Positions 42,060-52,636 of a stretch of 64,000 bases of DNA are shown piece after piece; within the stretch, counting starts at the first letter, position 1, and each line of letters starts with the position of its first letter. The DNA is from Ophiostoma sp. CBS 140.51. Taxonomy: Eukaryota > Ascomycota > Sordariomycetes > Ophiostomatales > Ophiostomataceae. Below the pieces are notes generated by a model. It made no database searches, was not told the DNA's origin, and saw nothing but the letters and a program-made list of their open reading frames with translations. The DNA is taken from contig JANSLP010000107.1 of the NCBI GenBank assembly GCA_029298735.1, positions 1-64,000 of the forward strand, given 5' to 3'. Position numbers and translations under genes: made by a program.

Positions 42060-43781
42060 GATGATGTCGGATTCGGAGAGGTAGCACACTGGTGAGAACA
42101 TGCTTGGTTGAGGTGGAGGTGGATGAGGTTCAGATTTGAGTCAGCGAACGCGAACATGTGCTCGCGGAGATAATGAAAGATCCCGCAAAACAGTCGAGGG
42201 GTCGAGCCGGGAAGGTGCCTCTCTTAGCTCGGTTTTGGCGGCATGTCGACATGCCGTTGCGCCGTGCGGGGCAGCTAAAAACCGACAACTCAAACAACGC
42301 TACCATGCTCACAACAAGGCTTTGTGTCAGCCTTGCCTGGACGATCCTTGAAGACTATGGCACTATTTTGTACAGTTTGCATTTCCTTGTAAATATTTGG
42401 ATGAACGAGAACATGAGGGCCAGCTCAACCTTGAAATGTGGTTCTGGTTGCTCTCTGAATCTACATGTGAGCACCTCGATCGTCGGGTGCCAGGCAGCTG
42501 ATCATCCAGCTTTCACTCGGGAAAGAGGAACCCGCGAGCATAGACATTCTCCCCTTGTTCTTTCCAGATGATATCAAATACGGATACGATCGTAATGGAA
42601 GGATCTTTGGTTGAGCGAGGTGAGTAGTTTGTGGGGGAAAGAGCGACCCCCACTCGACAAGGGGCAAAACAGCTGACCAGGCCAACCTCCAAGCTTGTCT
42701 TCGCTCTTTGGAATCCGTTGAAAAACGTGGCTTTGTTGGTGTTGACAAACCACGAGCAACTTAAAATTGCGTGAAGGTGCCCAATGTTTACTCAAAAGTT
42801 TATTCGAACTTCGCATGTGTGTCTCCGTTCTACGATTGAAAAACGATGCCATCGCGGAGCATAACATGTGTCCTTTTCGTACGTTCCAAACGCGGGGAAG
42901 AAAAGTCGTGACGTCACACGCAAATGCGAATAGCAAACACATGCTTGTCGTTCTTTCCTCGTGTTGCACGCTGCAAGCCTCAATTGGCAGCTGCGTTGTG
43001 CATCGTAGCTTCTGTGTTTGTTATCTTGCTCTCCTCTCCTTCTGTTTTCACTTTGTGTTGTATTACCCCTTACTCCACAGATGAGCTTCCTTCGCTCCTG
43101 CCCTTCTTCCTTTTTCTCGTGGGTTTCATTCCTACCACAGTAAATATTACAGCAGGCTGATTGGTGTCCATTGATGTCTTTGGCGCCTGTTGGTGGCGCT
43201 ACAGACCCACCGTCAGGGAAACTGACAACGTACTTTTTGGTGCTTTTTGGCGTCTCTTGGTGGTTTCTTGGTGTCTCGTCAACACACAAAAAAAGATCGC
43301 CGGAAGCTCTTTGCCCATATCCGATAGTTCCGATTGTTGGGGACACTCACCTCAGCCATCTCGCCTAGCCTTCTCATTTTGCCTCTCCTTTTTGCACACC
43401 TTGACGGCCTTCTCTTGCATCTTCTCTTCTTTGTATCTCAATTGCATCTTCCATTGCGACAGCATTGCGCTTCTTATACGCGACACGATTAACGACATCC
43501 TATAGGAACCCCTAGATCCATAAATCACGCTTCAGGTAAGCTCCTCGAAAAAACATTGAAGCTGTTGGGAAGCTAGGGAGCTCCAGCCAGCCTCGCGGGC
43601 GAGTGATGAGCAACATCGCGACAACGGATGCAAACACGAGGACTGACTTTAAGTGCATGCAGCAGATCGATCTACGGTTACAATCACGATCACGAGCTCA
43701 GACACAGTTAACGCCGACAACTCCTCCTCTTTGCATTTTCCTACCTTTTCCACGAATATACACTCTCCCCACACCTTCACG
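42060..43781. other. 1.7-kb gene-free region
   Basis: Contains an 18-bp perfect palindrome (listed) in the promoter of the binding-protein-like gene. Overlapping short frames on both strands show no domain. Nothing else recognised. Confidence 0.5.
42239..42256. promoter_or_regulatory. Perfect 18-bp palindrome CGGCATGTC/GACATGCCG
   Basis: Two 9-base arms with no spacer, about 180 bases upstream of the binding-protein-like gene start. The ends give an inverted CGG-N12-CCG pair, the type of site bound by fungal Zn(II)2Cys6 dimers. The regulatory role is inferred. Confidence 0.45.
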
Positions 43782-43982
43782 ATGGAGCCGTGGTCCGCGT
43801 CCGATGTTACGAACCTCGCCGGTATCTACACGATCCTCTTCTGCATGGTCAGCGTTTGCTACATGATGTGCGACCCGATTGGCGGCTTCAAGCAGCCACC
43901 AAAGCGGTCGCCCGAGGAGGAGCTCGCCTCCACACAGACAGCCCAGGCGCGGGCCCAGGCCAATGCTCAGGCGGCAAAGTAG
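43782..43982 (+). CDS. Possible 66-aa single-pass membrane protein
   Basis: Short open frame starting at the ATG at 43782 (MEPWSASDVTNLAG). One hydrophobic helix (residues about 13-32, AGIYTILFCMVSVCYMMC) is followed by a basic/proline turn (FKQPPKR) and an Ala/Gln/Glu helical tail ending QAAK. The frame is open further upstream to 43653, but that part looks like leader. The ordered layout argues for a real small gene; the family is not recognised and no splice support is available. Confidence 0.42.
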   Translation: MEPWSASDVTNLAGIYTILFCMVSVCYMMCDPIGGFKQPPKRSPEEELASTQTAQARAQANAQAAK

Positions 43983-45009
43983 GCGCAGGAGGACCCCATA
44001 GGGCCCTGTAGGCGAGAATACTACGGAGTAGTAGGCGAGCTCGGCAGAACATCGTGAGATCGTGGGCGGGGGAAGACAGATGAAGAATAAAACAAGGAGA
44101 GGAAGGGAGTGGGCCAACAGACGGACCGACCAGACGACCGGGTTGTCCCTAAAAAAGATGGACATACTTGCACTGATACGCCCTGGTCTCGGGTCCTGCG
44201 TTGCTTGTTCACACTCCCACTTCCCACAAACTATCGTGAAGTGCCATGGAGGGGGTACACAGAGACAAAAGGCGACGATCCCCTGCACCTGCACTTGTGG
44301 GTGGTAGGACTCGGGCTGTTTGTGGGTTGCCTGTTTTGAGCTAGGGGACGGCGGGCGGCTGTAGGCATAGGGCGGAGTACCGGTTCAAAAAACAGGATCG
44401 TGACATGCCAAACTGGAGGAAGATCGTGAAATAAGACAGGACCAAACAATAGGGGGGGTGGGAAAGTCGGACCAACAACCCACCACACCCACGACCGTGC
44501 CGCTGGGAAAGAGAGGGGAGTGCGGTACCTAGAAGGAAAATTTGTATGCTTAGCCTTTTTATCAACCATTATTCTGCATGTAACAATATAGAATATTCAA
44601 AACAACCATTCAAAACTTGAACTTCGACATCGGACGAAAGAGAAAAGACGGGCCGAAGCGGTTGACGATCATCTGAAAAAGTCCACATGCTTGCAAGGAA
44701 ACATGTGTGCCACGTTTACCTCGACGTAGAGATCATTTACTGTACCGTGAGAGATCGATGATAATCGACACAAAATGAAGAGACGAAGAAACTCACAGAA
44801 AATAAAAAGAGAATGGGAGATGATGATGTCCAGGCGAGAATCAAAGCGAGTTTGTCGTCAACGCAATAGCAAATGCTATTAAAAATAAAAAGAAGAGAGA
44901 AACAAAACGTAAGTTTCAATGCCAGGAAAGTCCAAAGCGAGGAAAAGAAAGGGTAGACAAATTAGTCAAAAAAGAGAAACACATCTCTTTCCTCAACTTT
45001 CAAGTTTAC
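43983..45009. other. Intergenic
   Basis: About 1 kb with a TACGGAGTA motif at 44022-44030. No gene seen. Confidence 0.5.
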
Positions 45010-45027
45010 AAAAAGAACTTTTCAAAA
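45010..45027 (-). terminator. Pol III terminator of tRNA-Arg
   Basis: On the minus strand the tRNA 3' end is followed by TTTT (45027-45024) and then TTTTT (45014-45010), typical RNA polymerase III stop signals. Confidence 0.75.
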
Positions 45028-45029
45028 GA

Positions 45030-45101
45030 CGATCGAGGAGGGGCTCGAACCCCCAATCTTCACAGCCGAAATGTGACGCCTTACCATTAGGCCACCCGAC
45101 C
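45030..45101 (-). tRNA. tRNA-Arg, anticodon UCG
   Basis: A 72-nt cloverleaf on the minus strand. The acceptor stem GGTCGGG pairs with CTCGATC (two G-T pairs), with discriminator G. The D arm is GCCTAATGGTAAGGC. The anticodon arm TCACA-TTTCGGC-TGTGA gives anticodon TCG. The variable loop is AGATT, and the T arm GGGGG-TTCGAGC-CCCTC carries the B box. No intron is present. It decodes CGA and, by wobble, CGG. Confidence 0.93.
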
Positions 45102-48100
45102 ACGCACGTGGATAAGAATTTGCGCTAAACAGGTTTCTAAAGGCCAGCTCAGTAGAGAATCGGCGAAATTGCTCACCAACGACCACGAAACACCACTCGA
45201 ACGTCAACAAAATAGGCCAATAAAAGACGACGAGTTTCCACAGTCGCCTTGGACATCAAAAGAAGCAATTTGATACGTGTGCCTTTGGAACAACCCCATT
45301 CATTCATTCATTCATTGAATTTTGCCCAATTTTTTGCTGTCAAATTACCCAGCAAAATACGTCTTTCTGTCAACGCACACATCGCCTTGGAAGGAAGGTG
45401 CGCAACTGCCCAAAATGAAGTCTCCGCTATTACGGGATACCCATTTCGCGGTAGTTCTGTCAGAAGTGACGCTTCAGGAGCCAGACATCAAAGGTCGTAC
45501 ATTTTCTTGATGGCGATTCCAAAATCATATTGTCCGCTGCCACATACTATTTTGCGGCTCCGGTCGAGGCCCAACGGTGAAGTGAGTGGGACGGTGGCAC
45601 AAAAATAAACATAATAAAAACGTTCGATTAAAAATACGGAGAAGGTGCACGGTGATGGAAAAAGGCCTCAAAAGTTTGCAGTTGAGATCGGGTGTGGCGT
45701 GCACTTTTTGAAGACACAGTCGCATTGCCATGGATCGTTTTCAGCACGGAGCAGCTTTTTTAGGGTGAAGGCAACCCACACACACTTTTTGTGAGCTGAA
45801 AGGTCTAAGCTTCTTGAGGCTTCTTGTCTGTTTTGGGCAACTCGATGCGGTGAAAGTGAAGAGCCTCCAGGAACAAAACGTCTGTGCTTTTATTCGTGTG
45901 GCGCTGGCGCGTTCTTGACAGACATCAACCATCAACCCTTGCCAGACGTCGACATGAACGATGGAGATACGTAAACGTAAAATCAAAAGACATCAAGGGA
46001 GACTGTCGATGGAGACAGAATCCGCCGTTGAAACTTTCGTTGAAATTCTTGATCCACTCGAGTGAGATCAGAAGAGCAAGGTCAAAGCTTCTTTCCATGT
46101 AGAGATCATGGATGTCGTAACACATCTGGAGCTAGAGCTAACCTGGAGGAGAGAAGCTGGAGATGAGCAAGAGATGAAGCAAAGGGGAAGGTGCAAGTAT
46201 CAAAACACCCTTCTCCCTTCTTTGACCTCTCGACGCCTGAAGATCCAGACCCTTGTGCGAGGCTTTTAATTTATTTTTAATCTTGACTTCCGGTTCTTTC
46301 TCTGGAGTACCTGTCGGTGAACAGACTGGGTAACTGCAAGGAAGCGATGGCCTGCGTGGAATGCTGCATGGAGGCTTGGATGTACAAGGGGGAGCTTCAA
46401 TCTATTTCATTTCCTCCCCAGACCAAGCAAGAGCTCGCGTGCACACCTTGATATCGAGACGCCCTGACATCTTGACGCCCAGACACCTCCATCGTTCTCC
46501 ATGGGGTCTCCTTTTCTAGATCATCATATCCCTCACCCCAACTCCAGCTCGTCGTGATTTGACGCTTGTTGACAGCTTCCCCATGGGCTCGTCATCCATG
46601 AGCGACAAGCTCTGACCGAAGGGCGTAGCTCCAGGAGAAGGGGCGTGAGATTTAAGCCTTCGCCCTTTGTTCTTGACCAGTCTCGCCATTTTTCACCAGT
46701 TCTGATATTCCCTCGTCCTTGTTGATCCTGTTCATCAAAGAATTCATTTGAAGCAGTTAGCTTCGATTCAACCTTCTGGAAGGAAGACGGCAAAGACGGC
46801 GTTTAACTTTGCTGCTTGTCTCTGAAGGGTGTCTGGAAGTTTCCGTGATTCTGCAGTTCGACATATTTCGGTGGAGCCCAGGACTTTGTCAAGGCTTGTC
46901 CCCATTTGATACTAACACTAACACGCCAGCACAGGCACCACTTAACGCCGCGCTACGGGCGAATTTCGACATAAAAAAAGCTCCGTGGTCTGGGCGTCTT
47001 TGGCGTCCTTCTGACATGGTCTGGGCCTTTGAGGCTAAAAGCTTGAGAGTCCAGCCCCGATTTGGCCTGGGGATACGCTAACCTTCAGGGGGTACGGGCC
47101 CCATACAGTGCTGACACGGACGGCCTCTGGTCAGCACAGGCAGTTCATGTCTTTTCCTCGCTTGGGGCGGTAAATGTATTTTCGCAAAAAGGGGTCGTTT
47201 TCAAAAATCTGGCGAGGTTTATTCAAAAAAGGTGCAAGTCTTTCCCCCTTCTTTTTGGTTGATTATTCGACGCGTGGTTGAATGTCATCGCTTCATCGCA
47301 TGTCGTTGGTTCTTTTTTTCCTCGATCGTGAGATCACAGATTCGATGCCAATGCGCGCCAGCAGATGCGGCATGCATGGGTTAGGTAGTGCCCCTTGGAA
47401 AGCCACTTAGCGCACCCGCACCTCGCTTGTTGCTTTTTCTTCACGATGCTTCACTTTAGATGAAACACACGGCACACACACGCTTTTGGGCACATACTTG
47501 TAAGCCACACACACCGGTGGAGTTCTCCGGGGTCGCATCCCTACGGAAGGGAGGAGGGGCCTGTCATAGTTGCACATCGTGAAGTAGAAAAGCTGGGTGT
47601 GCACTGTGGGGGCGGCAGAGACGTTTCTCAGTCAGATACGGAGTAAAGAAAGCGAAAACTGCGGAGTACGACGTGCGCCCGTATCTCACCTAAACATGAC
47701 GACAGTCGATGGACGACATTCAACGACATCTCATGTCAACAACATCGACAACACAACATCTCGCACTTTGCACCAGTCAACGACCTTGGCGATGCATTCA
47801 ACAAAGCCCTCACTCTTTTCTCTTTATATTTGTTACGCCCGGATACAACGGATGGCCATTCGCTTCGACTCATTGCGACCTCTTGCTGCACTTCTTGTTG
47901 TTCTTAATGCTGGTCATCTGCTGGTCATCTTTGTGTTTGTGTCATCCGACCGACCTTCTTCGGCCAGAGCGAACGCAACGGTGCCTAGGGTGAGAAGGAA
48001 GAGGGAGACAAGCAGAGACAGAAAAAGAGATTGAGGATATTGAAGGTGCAGACTGAAAATAGAGTCATACTGACTTTGTTGGGGAGGGAGGGAGGGGGAA

Positions 48101-51100
48101 AGCAAAGCAGGAAATCCTGCAAGTGCGAGGAGCTAGGTTGGCACAAGTTGAACAACTCAAAGAAAAAAGGAAGCCCAAGATGTTGCAAGCGAGAGGGGGG
48201 AAGCCAAAAAACCGGCGGAACAGTCAGAATAAGCAAGAACGACAGTCGACCGACCTTAGTCTTGTCAATGGGTTTCATGGTTCGCTGGACTAGGCGCTGC
48301 AACCACAGTGCCTACAAGTGCCCTCGAGTGCACCCTGATTCGCAGGAAACAACCCCGGTCACCCCCTCTTTTGCAGCTACCCCACCATTCTTGACCACTG
48401 TTAATGGTGTCTGTTCCCATCCTTCCATGGACCTTCCCCCGGCGATCCTGCACTGCGCTAGCGCTCAGGTAGGCAAGGTGCTGCCGATTGCCATCGATGG
48501 GAGAGAGAGGAGCCCCGTAATAATATGCTCCGACCGTCACAGGAAGGAAAAGGGAAAGGAAACAGAAGGAGAAAAGCCAGCCACAGACAGCATCCAACGA
48601 GCCGCAATCACGGACAGGGGGCATGTGAGCCAATCCAACGTCCGTTGGTCGTCACCGTTTCTTTGCCAACTCTTTTCGGACATCGTACTCAGGACTTGTT
48701 TTTGATCAAATTATTCCTTTCTTCCTTTTACACGCAATAGCATATTCAGAAGACTCAAGATCCGAAAAACATGAAAGCAGAAAGAGATGGTCAAATTGAA
48801 CATCTCCGTCACATGCTCTCATACTTTCCGTCTGCTCCGTTGAGCCACAGTTTGACTCCGCTCCCAGCCGAAAGGCAGCATGGGATCCTACGCTAAAAGA
48901 GGCCCCCATCCATGAAAATCAAGAGACGTCTTGTGGCCATGTCGCCATTTGTTACTTGTATTTTTGTCACTTTATGACCTTGTCTCTTTTGCTTCACTTT
49001 CTCTGTTTGTTGACAAAAAACGTGCTGCTTTTTGACGACCAGCACCGCCAGTTCTGTCCAAGTATCTTCAAGCCCCCCGTTCCCTCCATCTTGACCAAAC
49101 TGTCCTTGATGTTTGGTAAGAACTGGGTGCTCACCAGGGCAGAACTGCCCACCAAGACGGCACACCATGCAGGGAAAATCAGGGAAATCGACACCCTTCT
49201 TTTTCTTGTCAATCAGTAATCTGCAGATACGGAGTACGCCGTGTCACAGACAGCGGGCAGCAGACAGCGGCAAAACAACTTCCTGCTCCCGGGAGATCAG
49301 CAAGAAAGCACATCTTAAAATTTGTGCCTTTTTGTCTCACCACACGTTGATACTCGCACGTAACGAGCAGAGGGAGAGAGCCAAGGACAACCCAGAAAAC
49401 TCCATCGTATCTGCGTATTCCGTATCGTCGACGTCGCTGATCGTCCCGTTCTTTTGGAACCAAAATGCAGGTCAGAGACAGATATTGTGGGAGAAACACT
49501 TAAACAACGAAAGCAGGGATTCACTTGTAAATTGCACTCTCAGCTTTGTTGTTTGGATGAAGTATCTCGACACCGCGCTCCTTCTGTTCGTGCCACTCTC
49601 TGCAGCATGCCCTCGTCGACAAGCATCCATGCATCTCACACCTCTTGTTTATTTTCTTATTTTCTTCCTTCCCGCCCCAGCCTTCCCTTTTCACCTGCTG
49701 TTTTTTGCTCCTACTCTCCAGCATAGCCGCCGAGGCCGCACTATCGACAGATGCATCTTCCTTCTAGACAATTTTACGCGTTGTCACCCCCTCATCTTCA
49801 TCCTCATCTCCATCTTCAATCTCCCCCAGTCTCTCCATCTCTCCAGTCTCCCCATATTCTTCTCCTCCTCTCCTCTTTTTGTCTTTTCTTAGTTTATGCC
49901 TTGCGCCCTTTCGTAGTCTCGCTCATTCTCTCGCTGCTTTTTTGTTGAAATCTGAAGGTTTTATTGCCTCGCCCATGACCAGAAATCATGACCTTGTCCG
50001 TTTGAGGTCATCCGGTCGACTTACACGCCCCCCTTTCTCATCTACCGCAGCCTGTGTCAGTGTGTCAATGTATCAGTCCCGGCGGGCTTTGCTTTCTTTG
50101 TGCTGTGTCAAGACCTTTTTTCTCGGTGTGCGGGGCCCGAGTTACAGAAAGCAGTCTTTTTTGTTTTTCCTATTATTATTATTATTTTTATTTTTTATTT
50201 CTCTCTCCGTTTCCTTTCGATCCGTTACCCGTTTTATTTTATTTTTTTGCATTTTCTGCGGTCGCTCGTTCGGCTGGTTGGCGCCACTTCCCGCTTCGCA
50301 CCTTGGCCCAAGATAGAAGGTCGTTTGAACCATGAGAGTCGAAGAAGCTCCAAAGTGCTCCAAAACCCCAAAAGACCACACAAAAATAAAAGAAAATTCG
50401 GCAGAAGGATTCTCCCCCTTGGGGGCCCCAGCATTTTGCCCAGGGATGCTCCATGATGCCCACTCTTCAGTGTCAAGCCTGAACAGATCTTTGCTTGACA
50501 CGAGACCGATGGCATTTTTCTGTCCGTTTTGCTTTTCGTGCTGTGTTGTCTTTCCCTATTCTCGCTAGTAGCTCTGGTCTCAGAATTATTTGTGTTATTC
50601 GAACCACCGTCTCACTTCTTGCTTCTCACTGTTTGTTCGTTTGTTCCTTTGAATGTTCTAGCTCAGACTCTGGCCTATCCACTCGATCCATCAGCTGTTC
50701 TTTCAAATCTTAGTTCCCTAATTTCCCTAGCGTACTTTTTCGTCTACCGCAGCTGCGCAGGTCAACTTTTGTCCTTTTGCAGGTTGCACTTGTCATCCTG
50801 TAAGTACTTTTTTGCTTGTTTTCTTTAGTTTCCTTCCTTGGTGTTGTTGCTTGTTTTTGCCAATACTGAGTAGGGCCGTTTTTCAAGCCCGAGGTTTGAG
50901 GCTTGTCATTTCAAGACCTGCCCAGGCGTTTCGTTTCCTTTGTGGGGAAGGCGCGAGCTTTGTCTTGAGAGCACGTCCCTTCTCGCCTACGCCTACTCAA
51001 TACGCGCGCCTGCCTTCACTTGTAGCTGTTGCTTCCTTCCTCAAAGCAGCGTTGCTGGTTGTTCGAAGATTGCTCGAGAGGAAAGAACGAACGAGGCGGT

Positions 51101-52636
51101 GGGCGGACACGCCGAAGCAAGCCCGTGAGCTTGCCCACCTTTTCCCCACACGTAGCGTGTCTTTTTGCCCAGGGATGATCTGCGTCGACAATATGGTACA
51201 CGACTGTCTCGAACTCGACGGCGTGAACAGGGAATGAACGGCGTCAGAAGTCAGAAAAACGGGCAGAAACGTAAAAGCCAAAAAGGCAAAAGAAGACTTG
51301 TCGCGGCTTGGCCCTTGGGCCTACGACGTTCTTCTCAAAGTACTACATGTACGTCCGTCGAATCAAATGCCGCGTCGCAACAGAAAACCCGTTGCAACAT
51401 TACAACCCGAGTTGTCGATTATTACGATATTACGACAACGGCGGACGGGCGAGAGAGGACAAGCACACTTTTACTTGCAGCCTACAGCAGCTTGCAGGCA
51501 GACTAAAATACCACACCAAAGAAGCAGGTGCCGTGCCGTAGTGGACAAACTTGGGGTGTAATGACATTCGTACTGTGTGGAGAGGGCCAGACACCGTGCT
51601 AAGCTTGGGGCGTTCTTTGGACAAAGCTTGGTCTGACCCGAACTGGACAACACCCGGACCTGGCCTTGTTTTTGTGTTATTGTTCTACCGCACGCACTGT
51701 CCTCGCCGCGTCACTCCTTATTAAAAATATAAAAGAAAAATAGTTAATGTCGAGGCAAAGGACCGGGCATGTGGCAGCGGTGGTTATAATAGTAATATTG
51801 AGGAAAAATGAGAGAGAAGAGAAAGAGAAGAGAGAGAGAAGAGAGAGGAAGCTGAGATGGTTGACGAGGACGGTGACGTTGAGAGAGTGAGAAGATACTG
51901 AGAAGATGTTGAAGCTAGAGATAAAGAATCACAAAGGTTGACGCTTACGTGAGAGAAAAGTAAGAAAACTTTCTGGGGGCAGGGCAAAGGGATCGAGCGA
52001 CCATCGTCGCAAGAGGTGCGATCGTGTTACCTAGAATTATAACAATAGTGTATTGAGGAAAGTCTCGATGTTTGTCCTCAATAGAAGTGCCCCGCTACAA
52101 GGCGACTTCCCTTTTGGGTAATTTCGGCACTTACACGCACCCACCTTGACCTCTTCACCTCCCATTGTTCTACAACGGCGGAGGACATTTACAGAAGGAC
52201 TGCGTGTGCAGAAATACACTCAGAATGTGTCTAATTTATTTTATTTAAGAAAAAAAAAAAACGGTATTCAAGGTAGGATATCATATATTCACGCACTATC
52301 TGTCCCCACGACTCTTTGGCTCCCTATTCCCGGCATACATCCCCTGTGGCTCTCCTCGCTTCCGAGCAGCCACCTAGTAAGACGGCGGCGTAACTGAATC
52401 CAGCAGTGAAGTTGCGTATGATGTCGTTCCTGCTACATTCATTCTCTTTCTTTCTCCCGCCTACTATTACTATTGTCTTTCTTCTCCTTCTGTTATTTAT
52501 AAAGTTGAAAAGTTAACATTTTGACGAGCTCTTCCTGCTACTGTGCCTGGATGCCCCACAATACAGTGTAGCCGAGTTAACTATCTAACGAAGTTAGCAT
52601 TATTAAATAATGCTTTCCTATGGCTATGTAAAAGTC
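45102..52636. other. 7.5-kb gene-free region
   Basis: Between the tRNA and the right-hand cluster I recognise no protein or RNA gene. Open frames up to 259 codons (49113-49892) are Ser/Cys/Arg/Phe-rich and shadow C/T tracts. Visible sequence features are a (CATT)n run at about 45298-45315, TACGGAGTA motifs at 47637-47645 and 49228-49236, C/T-rich blocks at about 49770-49930, ATT-rich sequence at 50160-50245 and a GA-rich run at about 51808-51856. A long non-coding RNA, a lost gene or a fast-evolving gene without homology cannot be excluded. Confidence 0.5.
51808..51856 (+). repeat. GA-rich low-complexity tract
   Basis: About 50 bases of almost pure purine built from GAGA/GAAGA units within the gene-free region. 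Simple sequence. Confidence 0.75.

Noticed and set aside
48031..48705. 224-codon open frame in the gene-free region
   Set aside because: Lys/Arg/Ser-rich with no domain; the opposite strand is equally open.
49113..49892. 259-codon open frame in the gene-free region
   Set aside because: Its second half translates C/T tracts (Phe/Ser/Leu/Pro runs) and the first half has no recognisable motif; no start or splice support.
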